5,511 nt of DNA from Alphaproteobacteria bacterium (GTDB lineage Bacteria; Pseudomonadota; Alphaproteobacteria; Micavibrionales; CSBR16-224). The translations under genes and the position numbers were made by a program. The first letter of the stretch is position 1; the number at the start of each line of letters is the position of its first letter. A model generated the notes under the pieces. The model was given only the letters and a program-made list of their open reading frames with translations. It was not told the origin of the DNA and searched no databases. Location of the stretch: assembly GCA_007116755.1 (NCBI GenBank), contig SKHU01000125.1, positions 1 through 5,511 on the forward strand, in the 5' to 3' direction. This document shows positions 1 through 5,511 of this stretch, piece by piece.

Positions 1-135
1 CAGAAATTGCACGGCGGCATCAATCATCTCTCCGTTACAGCCGCGCGCGTGCAACGGCGCAATCTGCGGCAGCGGCGGCAGGACGGGCAGTTTTTCGACA
101 TATATTCCCCGTCTGGTTATTTCTTGCGCGGTCAT
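1..135 (-). CDS. Unrecognised protein, N-terminal part, coupled to rpoN
   Basis: An open frame begins at ATG 135..133 and stays open to the left edge (45 codons, no stop), so only the N-terminus is present. It starts MTAQEITRRGIYVEKLPVLP, followed by a proline-rich stretch (LPVLPPLPQIAPL) and then GCNGEMIDAAVQFL. The ATG overlaps the rpoN TGA as ATGA, which usually means translational coupling in one transcript. An AAGGAA-type Shine-Dalgarno sequence lies about 6 bases upstream (146..142), inside the end of rpoN, and supports this start. I do not recognise the family. It does not look like the N-termini of Hpf/YhbH or PtsN, which often follow rpoN in proteobacteria. No signal peptide or membrane segment is visible in this part. 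The existence of a gene is supported by the overlap, the ribosome-binding site and the open frame; its function is unknown. Confidence 0.6.
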   Translation of the reverse strand, partial: MTAQEITRRGIYVEKLPVLPPLPQIAPLHARGCNGEMIDAAVQFL

Positions 136-1682
136 AGGCTGTTCCTTTTGATGCGGCGGCGCTGGACGGAGGAGGGGATGCCAAGCGCCTCGCGGTATTT
201 GGCGACGGTGCGGCGGGCGATGTCCACGCCGTCTTTTTTCAGCAGCGCCACCAGCTTGTCGTCGGAGAGGATTTTCTCCGGCTCTTCCGCATCAATCAGC
301 GTTTTCAGCCGCGCCTTCACCGCCTCGCCGGAATGATCGACATGGCCGCTGCCGGTCGCGGAAATGCGGCTGGAAAAGAAATAGCGCAATTCAAACACGC
401 CGCGCGGCGTGCCGATGAATTTGCCGTTCACAACGCGGCTGACGGTGCTTTCATGCATACCGATCTCTTCGGCGATATCACGCAACACCATCGGTTTGAG
501 ATATTCAACGCCGTAATCGAAAAAACCCTGCTGCCGCCGCACGATTTCCGCGGCGGTTTTCAAAACCGTCTGCGCGCGCTGGTCAAGCGTCCGCAGCAGG
601 AATTTCGCCTCTGCCATACGGGCGTTGAGATATTCCCGATCCTGTTTTTCGCGGAGTCCGTCCTTGATTTCCGTGTAGTAACGGTTGTTGATCAAAAGTT
701 TCGGCAGCGTGTCGGGGTTGATCTCCAGCCCCCAGCCGCCGCCATCGCTTTTCGGCAGTTTTTTCATCACCACATCGGCGATGACGCTTTGCGCGACAAA
801 AACCTCGAATTCCGAAGCAGGGCGCGGATTTAAATTCTTGATTTCTGTGATCATGCCGCCGAGTTTTTCCGCATCAACGCGGCAAAGGCGCATCAGCCGT
901 TTCAGATCATGCGCGGCCAGCAGATCGAGATTGTCGAGCAGCTTTTGCATCGGCGCATCAAGCCGCTGTTTTTCTTTCAACTGCAGGGCAAGACATTCAC
1001 CGAGATCGCGGGCAAAAACCCCTGCGGGGTGAAAACTCTTCAAAATTTCCAGCACCTTGTGCAGGCGTTTTTCGCCGCATCCGGCGATGGCGGCAAGTTC
1101 GGCCGCGCTTTCACGCAGATAGCCGTGCGCGTCAAGGCTGTCGATCAGCACGACGGCGGCCATGCGGTCCTTGTTCTCGGGAATCTCCAGCATCACCTGT
1201 TCCAGCAGGTGGTCGCGCAGGGTTTTCTCTCCGGCAATGCGGTTTTCAAGGCTGAAATCAGGGCCGGAATTGGAATTGTCAAAATTGCTGCGGCCGCCTT
1301 TGCCGATTCCGGCCATGGCCGCGCCGGGGTCGTAATCGGGCAGATCATCGCCGGAGGCATTGCTGAAATCTGCATCCAGCGTTCCGGCGCGCTGTTCGTC
1401 CTGCGCTGCGTCGTTTTCGTCGTTGGTGCGGCGGCGTTCCAGTTGCCGCAATGCATTTTCGGCCTCCCGCAGAGAATCTTCGCTTGCGGCGGAGGGCGCG
1501 CCGCCGTCGCTTTCATCCTGCTCCAGCAGCGGGTTTTTGATGATTTCCTCGGCCAGATAATCCTGCAACTCCACCGCCGACATCTGCAAGACGCTGATCG
1601 CCTGCCGCATTTGCGGTGTCATCGCCAGAGTCTGCGTCTGTTTTTGGGATAGCTGCAATGACGGTTTCTGTCCGGCGGTCAT
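132..1682 (-). CDS. rpoN: RNA polymerase sigma-54 factor RpoN
   Basis: This is sigma-54, the alternative sigma factor that binds core RNA polymerase, recognises -24/-12 promoters and needs an AAA+ enhancer-binding activator to open DNA. The 516-residue length is normal for the family. Region I is at about residues 7-54 (QKQTQTLAMTPQMRQAISVL, then LAEEIIKNPLLEQ). An acidic, low-complexity region II follows at about 55-145. The core-binding domain occupies roughly 145-330. The DNA-binding part has a helix-turn-helix near 399-418 (LRDIAEEIGMHESTVSRVVN) followed by TPRGVFELRYFFS. The diagnostic RpoN box, ARRTVAKYRE, is at 489-498, near the C-terminus. The start at ATG 1682..1680 is fixed by AGGAGG at 1695..1690, 7 bases upstream. 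Its stop overlaps the start of the next minus-strand gene. The gene is transcribed away from a divergent small gene instead of lying behind an lptB-like ABC transporter gene, its frequent neighbour. No clear housekeeping promoter is visible upstream. Confidence 0.97.
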   Translation of the reverse strand: MTAGQKPSLQLSQKQTQTLAMTPQMRQAISVLQMSAVELQDYLAEEIIKNPLLEQDESDGGAPSAASEDSLREAENALRQLERRRTNDENDAAQDEQRAGTLDADFSNASGDDLPDYDPGAAMAGIGKGGRSNFDNSNSGPDFSLENRIAGEKTLRDHLLEQVMLEIPENKDRMAAVVLIDSLDAHGYLRESAAELAAIAGCGEKRLHKVLEILKSFHPAGVFARDLGECLALQLKEKQRLDAPMQKLLDNLDLLAAHDLKRLMRLCRVDAEKLGGMITEIKNLNPRPASEFEVFVAQSVIADVVMKKLPKSDGGGWGLEINPDTLPKLLINNRYYTEIKDGLREKQDREYLNARMAEAKFLLRTLDQRAQTVLKTAAEIVRRQQGFFDYGVEYLKPMVLRDIAEEIGMHESTVSRVVNGKFIGTPRGVFELRYFFSSRISATGSGHVDHSGEAVKARLKTLIDAEEPEKILSDDKLVALLKKDGVDIARRTVAKYREALGIPSSVQRRRIKRNSL

Positions 1683-1758
1683 GAATTCTCCTCCTGCAGA
1701 CCATATTAGCGCAGATTGATGAAAAAATCCTTACCGTTTTTGCAAAAACACCGAGTTT

Positions 1759-1774
1759 TGGCATAAAAATTGCA
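1759..1774 (+). promoter_or_regulatory. Sigma-54 (-24/-12) promoter candidate
   Basis: The 16 bases read TGGCATA AAAA TTGCA against the known consensus TGGCACG-N4-TTGCW. The invariant GG (1760-1761) and GC (1772-1773) are exactly 10 bases apart, and both TGGCA and TTGCA are perfect; only CG of the first block is changed to TA. It faces the small gene at 1899, away from rpoN. Transcription would start about 12 bases past the GC, near 1785, giving a leader of about 114 bases. It lies 77 bases upstream of the rpoN ATG, so bound sigma-54 holoenzyme could also affect rpoN expression. The site is seen directly; activity is inferred. No enhancer-binding-protein site was identified. Confidence 0.65.
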
Positions 1775-1812
1775 TAAATATTATTTTGACATCCATTGAC
1801 GGCCTGTTCGGC

Positions 1813-1835
1813 TTTTTTAAGGTTTTCTTAAAAAA
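1813..1835. repeat. AT-rich inverted repeat in the divergent region
   Basis: TTTTTTAAG (1813-1821) and CTTAAAAAA (1827-1835) form a perfect 9-bp inverted repeat around a 5-base centre (GTTTT). It lies between the sigma-54 promoter candidate and the start of the 1899 gene, so it would be in that gene's leader and also upstream of rpoN. It could be an operator for a dimeric regulator or a weak RNA hairpin. With no GC base pairs beyond the inner one it is a poor terminator. The repeat is certain; a function is a guess. Confidence 0.5.
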
Positions 1836-1898
1836 ATCGGCGTAAGATATAACATAATATTTTGATTATTTTTATCAGTGCCGAAAGGATGGCGGATT

Positions 1899-2315
1899 AT
1901 GGATCGTTTGGATGCGCAATATATGCGGGAGATGGCGAAGGAACAGGCGGAAGAGCGTAATGCGGCGCTGGACGGCGCAGGGCCTCTGCTGGATGACCGG
2001 ACAAAAATGGGAATTGAAGGCGCGTTGATGAATGAAAACATCCGCGGCCGCGATCAGGTCGAAAAATTCAACACCCATATTGAAAAACATGCCGGACGCA
2101 ACCCCGATGAAAGCCTGAAAGATACGATCAATGACGCTTTGAAAGCGGCAGGTGTGAGTAACGCGATGTTTCGCAGCAGGGTTGCCGGAGACAAAGCGCT
2201 CAACGGCGTGATCGGGCAGGCTGTTCAGCAGCGGGAGGAACGTATCAAATCTGCGGCAAAATCGCCGTCACCGGCAAAGCCGTCTGCGTCCTCCCCGTCG
2301 CGATTTAAGGTCTGA
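1899..2315 (+). CDS. Unrecognised small hydrophilic protein
   Basis: The frame encodes 138 residues and is not a family I recognise. The start at ATG 1899 is preferred because AAGGA (1885-1889) lies 9 bases upstream; a GTG at 1878 in the same frame would add seven residues but has no ribosome-binding site. The protein has no signal peptide, membrane segment or cysteine. Residues 1-22 are a charged, probably helical stretch (MDRLDAQYMREMAKEQAEER). The middle (about 28-115) is mixed charged and probably helical, including DDRTKMGIEGALMNENIRGRDQVEKF in two pieces around residues 32-57. The last 20 or so residues (about 118-138) form a basic, Ser/Pro/Ala/Lys-rich tail (KSAAKSPSPAKPSASSPS), probably disordered. 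It is a single-gene unit: a sigma-54-type promoter lies upstream and an intrinsic terminator follows 31 bases after the stop. A cytoplasmic role is likely; function is unknown. Confidence 0.75.
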   Translation: MDRLDAQYMREMAKEQAEERNAALDGAGPLLDDRTKMGIEGALMNENIRGRDQVEKFNTHIEKHAGRNPDESLKDTINDALKAAGVSNAMFRSRVAGDKALNGVIGQAVQQREERIKSAAKSPSPAKPSASSPSRFKV

Positions 2316-2346
2316 TGTCTTAAACTTTATGCGTGTTTGCCTGAAT

Positions 2347-2373
2347 CGGCGCTGGAATGCGCCGGTTTTTTTT
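2347..2373 (+). terminator. Rho-independent terminator
   Basis: CGGCGC (2347-2352) pairs perfectly with GCGCCG (2359-2364) across a 6-base loop. One G and then a run of eight T follow (2366-2373). It sits 31 bases after the stop of the small gene at 1899-2315 and closes that unit, separating it from the methyltransferase gene that starts at 2465. Confidence 0.9.
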
Positions 2374-2464
2374 CGTAGAGTAAAAAGAAGGGGTGTGATA
2401 AAACAGCCCTTCAAAGAACAAACAGAACAAAAAATTAAAAACAAATGGCAGGGAATTTTCAAAC

Positions 2465-3139
2465 ATGACAATGGCGGCTGAAAATTTCGACCTTGCGCGC
2501 CGGAATATGGTGGATTGCCAGATCCGTCCGAATCAGGTGACGGATGCGGGGGTGATTACCGCGTTTGAAACCGTGCCGCGCGAGGCGTTTGTACCCTCTT
2601 ATCTGCAGGGCATCGCTTATGTTGATGAAGATGTTAGAATTAGTGAAAACCGCTATATGACCGAGCCGACCGTGCTGGCGCGGCTGTTGCAGGCGGCGGG
2701 AATCAAAGACGGCGATATCGCGCTGGATATCGGTTGCGGCACGGGGTATTCCGCGGCGATATTGTCACATCTGGCGACCACGGTGATCGGGCTGGACGGT
2801 GATGCCGATCTGGCCGAACAGGCCGAAGCGCTGCTGCAGGATATGGATGTTTGCAATGTGGCGGTTGTTCACGGCAATCCGCGCGACGGTTATCCGGGGC
2901 AGGCGCCGTTTGATGTGATTCTGATCAATGGCAGCGTGTCGAATATTCCGCCGCATATCACCGACCAACTCGCCGAAGGCGGGCGGCTGGTGACGGTACT
3001 GCGCGGCGCAGGATATAACAATACGGGGCGCGCTGTGCTTGTCACCCGCAAAAAAGCCGCGCTTGAAACAACATTTCTTTTCGATGCGGGAAGCTATCCC
3101 GCGCCCGGTTTTGACGAACCGGAATTCTTCACCTTCTGA
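2465..3139 (+). CDS. Protein-L-isoaspartate O-methyltransferase-like protein
   Basis: This is a 224-residue class I SAM-dependent methyltransferase of the isoaspartate-methyltransferase (PCMT) family. Residues 8-50 match the family's N-terminus (ARRNMVDCQIRPNQVTD, then FETVPREAFVP). The SAM-binding motif I is LDIGCGTGYSA (about 87-97), the acidic motif II residue is D111 (VIGLDGD), and the later GNPRDGYPGQAPFDVILING stretch (137-156) corresponds to the family's GDG-Y-G and PFD segment. Canonical repair enzymes carry a SGQ-x-IS-x-P type segment after the N-terminal part; here it reads RISENRYMTEPTVLAR (58-73), so isoaspartate repair activity is uncertain. The start at ATG 2465 has AGGGA (2450-2454) upstream at about 10 bases; the second ATG (2471) is too far. 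tolC follows after 29 bases with no terminator between them, so they probably form one operon. In my knowledge this variant commonly precedes tolC in alphaproteobacteria. Confidence 0.88.
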   Translation: MTMAAENFDLARRNMVDCQIRPNQVTDAGVITAFETVPREAFVPSYLQGIAYVDEDVRISENRYMTEPTVLARLLQAAGIKDGDIALDIGCGTGYSAAILSHLATTVIGLDGDADLAEQAEALLQDMDVCNVAVVHGNPRDGYPGQAPFDVILINGSVSNIPPHITDQLAEGGRLVTVLRGAGYNNTGRAVLVTRKKAALETTFLFDAGSYPAPGFDEPEFFTF

Positions 3140-3168
3140 TTTATCCGCCCGTCCGGGACAGGTATTTG

Positions 3169-4500
3169 ATGCTGAAAAAATGGAAATTGAATCTCTGCCG
3201 TTTTGCGCTGGCCGTTTTTGCCGTGTTTGCGCTGCCCTCTGTTGCGGCAGCGGAGAATGGCTTTGCGGCAATGCTCCTGCATGTCCATGAGACGCATCCG
3301 CAATTGCTGGCCGCCCGTGCGTCGCTGGATGCGGCCGGCGCAGATCGTCGCGAAGCGCAATCGGGTTTTTATCCGACCGCACATGTACGCGTCGGCGCGT
3401 CAAGCCATATCACCGAGCCGGGTGCTTTCGGGGCGCTGAACGGGGAAACTGCGGATATCGGATTATCGGTAACACAGCCGCTTTACCGCGGCGGGCGCAC
3501 AACGGCGCATTTGCGCGCGGCGGAAATTTTTGTGGAGATTGCACGCGAACATCTGAAAGAAACCGAAAATGCCGTGCTGCTGGAGGCTGTTGCCGCGCAT
3601 ATCGCGCTTGTTCGCGAGGAAAAAGATCTGCGCCTGCGGGAAAAGAACATCGAAAATCTACAGCAGCATCTGGAGGCGGAACAGTTGCGCCTTGATCTGG
3701 GCGCGGCAACGCGGACGGATGTCAATCAGGCGCGCGCCCGTCTGGCGGGCTCCGAGGCAGAGGCACAACGGGCACGCGGCAGGCTGGAAACCGCAAAAGC
3801 CCGCTTTCTGCGCGTAACCGGAAAGCAGCCCGAATATCGTGAAAATGCGGCGCTGCCGGCAGCCGTTCTGACGGCAAAACTGCCGTCGCTGTCCTCGGTG
3901 GAAACGGCGCTGGAAGCGGCTTTTGAACATCATCCGCTGCTGCGTGCGGCACGGCTGGAGGAGGAGGCGAATCGCGCCGCGCAGCGTGCGGCCTCCGGCG
4001 AGCGCTACCCCGAACTCTCGCTGACCGGACAGACGCGGCGCACTTACAGCCCCGCTTTTGCACCGGGCGAGACATATCAGGATCAGTCGCAGCTGGGTCT
4101 GGAGGCGGTGATTCCGCTTTATAGCGGCGGGGCGGTGACGGCACGGGTCAACCGCGCACGGCATGACGGCAACCGTCTGCGCATGCAAAGCCGCGATGCG
4201 GAGCGGGAAATTGCGCAGTATGTGACGACAATCCGGGAGGAATGGCAATCCGCAAAAGCTGAAAAACAGGCGCGTCTTGTCCAGATAGAAGCCGAAGCGG
4301 AGGTGCTGGAAGGCACGAAAGCCGAATATGAACTTGGCGGGCGTACGGCGCTGGACGTGCTGGATGCGGAGCGGGATTATCTTGATGCCGGTCTGGCGTT
4401 GCTGTCCGCACGGCATGATGTCGTTCTGGCGGAATACCGCCTGCTGGCCGCGACAGGGCTGATGCGTCTTGACACGCTTTTATCCGCCGCAACCGAATAA
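3169..4500 (+). CDS. tolC: TolC-family outer-membrane efflux/secretion protein
   Basis: The 443-residue protein belongs to the TolC family (OEP domains), whose trimers form an outer-membrane beta barrel and a periplasmic alpha-helical tunnel serving type I secretion systems and RND or ABC efflux pumps. Residues 1-28 are a signal peptide: basic start MLKKWK, hydrophobic core, and an AxA cleavage site (SVAAA|EN). Two OEP repeats are visible. Each has a strand ending in PLYxGG (PLYRGG 104-109, PLYSGG 316-321) followed by long helices. The helical turn sequences LGAATRTDVNQARARL (178-193) and LGGRTALDVLDAERDYL (389-405) mirror each other. The C-terminal helix AEYRLLAATGLM (421-432) is typical. 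The start at ATG 3169 is preferred over the adjacent TTG 3166, and AGG at 3160-3162 is suitably spaced. No partner pump genes are in the window, so the substrate is unknown. Confidence 0.93.
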   Translation: MLKKWKLNLCRFALAVFAVFALPSVAAAENGFAAMLLHVHETHPQLLAARASLDAAGADRREAQSGFYPTAHVRVGASSHITEPGAFGALNGETADIGLSVTQPLYRGGRTTAHLRAAEIFVEIAREHLKETENAVLLEAVAAHIALVREEKDLRLREKNIENLQQHLEAEQLRLDLGAATRTDVNQARARLAGSEAEAQRARGRLETAKARFLRVTGKQPEYRENAALPAAVLTAKLPSLSSVETALEAAFEHHPLLRAARLEEEANRAAQRAASGERYPELSLTGQTRRTYSPAFAPGETYQDQSQLGLEAVIPLYSGGAVTARVNRARHDGNRLRMQSRDAEREIAQYVTTIREEWQSAKAEKQARLVQIEAEAEVLEGTKAEYELGGRTALDVLDAERDYLDAGLALLSARHDVVLAEYRLLAATGLMRLDTLLSAATE

Positions 4501-4523
4501 TCTCTGCCCAAAGAATAATCTTG

Positions 4524-4552
4524 TTGACAGCGGCGCAAAACTTTCCTAAAAA
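4524..4552 (+). promoter_or_regulatory. Sigma-70-type promoter candidate for tRNA-Asp
   Basis: A perfect -35 hexamer TTGACA (4524-4529) is followed by 17 bases and then TAAAAA (4547-4552), a weak match to TATAAT. Transcription would start near 4559, giving a pre-tRNA leader of about 40 bases. It lies 23 bases after the tolC stop. The -35 box and spacing are seen; activity is inferred. Confidence 0.6.
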
Positions 4553-4598
4553 GATGGCCTTGGCGGGTTGCCGCCGGAACCTTAAAAAAATGGTTCGC

Positions 4599-4675
<77 letters not shown>

Positions 4676-4702
4676 TTTTTACTTTTACGCCATTTGTGCA
4701 TC

Positions 4703-5248
4703 ATGCCCTCTTCTTCTTTTACAGATATGCCCTCATGGGTTGCCCGCAATGCGGCGCAGCGCGGCGAATTGCAGTTTTTTGCATTGCCCGTGGACGGGTC
4801 TTTCAACGCCTTGCCGACATTCTCCGTCCGCGTCCTGCGCGGGAGGCAAGAAATTGCCGTTTACAAATGCAATATGCTGCGTGACGGCGATTCTGCAGTG
4901 TTTTCGCCGCTGGTGGTGACATGGGGCGCGGGTGGAAATCCCGGCGGCGGCCTTAGCCGCGAGATTGTCGATCACTGCGTTTTTTGTGCGTGCGGCTATA
5001 GCCGCGCTGTTTTTCCGGAGATATCGGACGTGATTGTCACATCGGGCAATTTGACGGAAGAACGGGCGGGTCTGCCGTTTTTTCAGGCGCTGCAATGGCA
5101 GATTGTCACGGAAAGCGGCGCAAGGGATGCGCCGCTACGCCAAGTTGCCGTGCGTTTGAAAAAGGCGGCCTCAGCGTTTTTGGACACAAAAAACGGCGCG
5201 GCGGAGGATATCTCCTTTGCCGTGTTGCGTTGTGCGGCGCAACCTTAA
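4703..5248 (+). CDS. Unrecognised protein following tRNA-Asp
   Basis: An open frame of 181 residues from ATG 4703 to TAA 5248, of no family I recognise. Its base composition and codon use resemble the neighbours, so it looks like a real gene. The start is uncertain. A TTG at 4694 and an ATG at 4727 (residue 9) are in frame, and none of the three has a visible Shine-Dalgarno sequence. The protein has no signal peptide or clear membrane helix. It contains a Gly-rich segment (TWGAGGNPGGGLS, 73-85), a cysteine cluster HCVFCACG (91-98, Cys at 92, 95 and 97), and alternating hydrophobic strands such as ELQFFALPV and TFSVRVL. The C-terminal third has a basic segment (VRLKKAASAFLDTK). It begins 27 bases after the tRNA and ends 23 bases before the convergent PH-domain gene. 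It may be read through from the tRNA promoter or have its own promoter inside the tRNA. Confidence 0.65.
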   Translation: MPSSSFTDMPSWVARNAAQRGELQFFALPVDGSFNALPTFSVRVLRGRQEIAVYKCNMLRDGDSAVFSPLVVTWGAGGNPGGGLSREIVDHCVFCACGYSRAVFPEISDVIVTSGNLTEERAGLPFFQALQWQIVTESGARDAPLRQVAVRLKKAASAFLDTKNGAAEDISFAVLRCAAQP

Positions 5249-5271
5249 AAAACTCTCAATGCTTTCAGCCT

Positions 5272-5511
5272 TTAGAATTCGTCGGGTTTGGAGGGAACGC
5301 TGCCCATAGCCTGAACGTTCTGCGCTTCCTGAACGGCGCGGCGGAATTCGATCGGCTGGTCGATCGGCGGCAATACGACCTCGCCGATACCCATACCGCG
5401 GATATTGACGCGGCCATAGCCGAGCATCCGCCCGAGTATACCCTGTGCAACGGTTACACCCTCGACACGGTCAACGCTGAGCTCGCCGACATGGCGGGCA
5501 ATCAGGCCGCG
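5272..5511 (-). CDS. Bacterial PH-domain (bPH_2/DUF304) protein, C-terminal part
   Basis: A minus-strand frame enters from the right edge and ends at TAA 5274..5272, leaving 79 C-terminal residues; the N-terminus and start are outside the window. The sequence RHVGELSVDRVEGVTVAQGILGRMLGYGRVNIRG, with IDQPIEFRRAVQEA further on, matches the bacterial PH-domain family (DUF304, YdbS/YdbT-like). In that family a conserved stretch of the type 'hydrophobic-x-K/R-VEGV-x-V-x-Q-S-I-LGR-x-LGYG' is followed by a strand and the terminal 'F-R' helix. Members are typically small membrane-anchored proteins, but the anchoring helices would lie upstream and are not visible. The tail after the domain (NVQAMGSVPSKPDEF) is probably flexible. 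The gene converges on the unrecognised gene at 4703-5248; no convincing terminator is visible in the 23 bases between them. Molecular role is unknown. Confidence 0.85.
   Translation of the reverse strand, partial: RGLIARHVGELSVDRVEGVTVAQGILGRMLGYGRVNIRGMGIGEVVLPPIDQPIEFRRAVQEAQNVQAMGSVPSKPDEF

Noticed and set aside
909..1652. Long plus-strand open frame of 247 codons
   Set aside because: It lies entirely antisense to rpoN, whose domains are clear; it is a shadow of a GC-rich coding sequence.
1703..1708. TAATAT on the minus strand as a -10 box for rpoN
   Set aside because: Transcription would start right at the Shine-Dalgarno sequence, and no -35 match lies at the proper distance.
1786..1801. 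Two TTGAC elements (TTGACA 1786-1791, TTGACG 1796-1801) as housekeeping -35 boxes for the 1899 gene
   Set aside because: No acceptable -10 hexamer lies 16-18 bases downstream of either; the best (TAAGGT at 1818) is a poor match.
2446..2461. A second sigma-54-like site, TGGCAGG-GAAT-TTTCA
   Set aside because: The invariant GC is replaced by TC, and the site would start transcription inside the methyltransferase gene; it coincides with its ribosome-binding region.
2395..2481. Short frame from GTG 2395 (28 residues), a possible leader peptide before the methyltransferase gene
   Set aside because: The purine-rich stretch is only one base from the GTG, too close to serve as a ribosome-binding site, and the Lys/Gln-rich product looks like translated A-rich intergenic sequence.

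Overview
The window looks like chromosomal DNA of a Gram-negative alphaproteobacterium of fairly high GC content. Three things point there: a protein-L-isoaspartate-methyltransferase-like gene directly upstream of a TolC-type outer-membrane channel gene (an arrangement I recall as common in that class), a tRNA-Asp whose sequence looks alphaproteobacterial, and the character of the sigma-54 protein. The organism assignment is inference; no species can be named.

Left part (1-1682, minus strand): a complete rpoN (sigma-54) gene with a strong Shine-Dalgarno sequence. An unrecognised open frame overlaps its stop codon in an ATGA junction and runs off the left edge. Middle (1683-2373): a 216-base AT-rich divergent region, then a small unrecognised plus-strand gene (138 aa) that ends at a clear intrinsic terminator. 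The divergent region carries a near-consensus sigma-54 -24/-12 promoter (TGGCATA-N4-TTGCA) pointing away from rpoN into the small gene, and a 9-bp AT-rich inverted repeat between that promoter and the gene. So the gene for sigma-54 and a candidate sigma-54-dependent gene sit back to back; this is the most interesting point in the window.

Right-middle (2465-4500): a two-gene unit, a divergent isoaspartate-methyltransferase-like protein and a TolC-family outer-membrane efflux/secretion protein with a signal peptide, 29 bases apart. Right part (4501-5511): a promoter-like TTGACA element, tRNA-Asp(GTC) with encoded CCA, and an unrecognised gene (181 aa) starting 27 bases after the tRNA with no visible ribosome-binding site. 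It is followed by the convergent 3' part of a bacterial PH-domain (DUF304/bPH_2) gene that enters from the right edge.

No mobile element, CRISPR array or phage module is visible. No gene-free stretch exceeds about 220 bases. Most of the window is ordinary core-genome content; the novelty lies in the rpoN divergent control region and the unrecognised genes.
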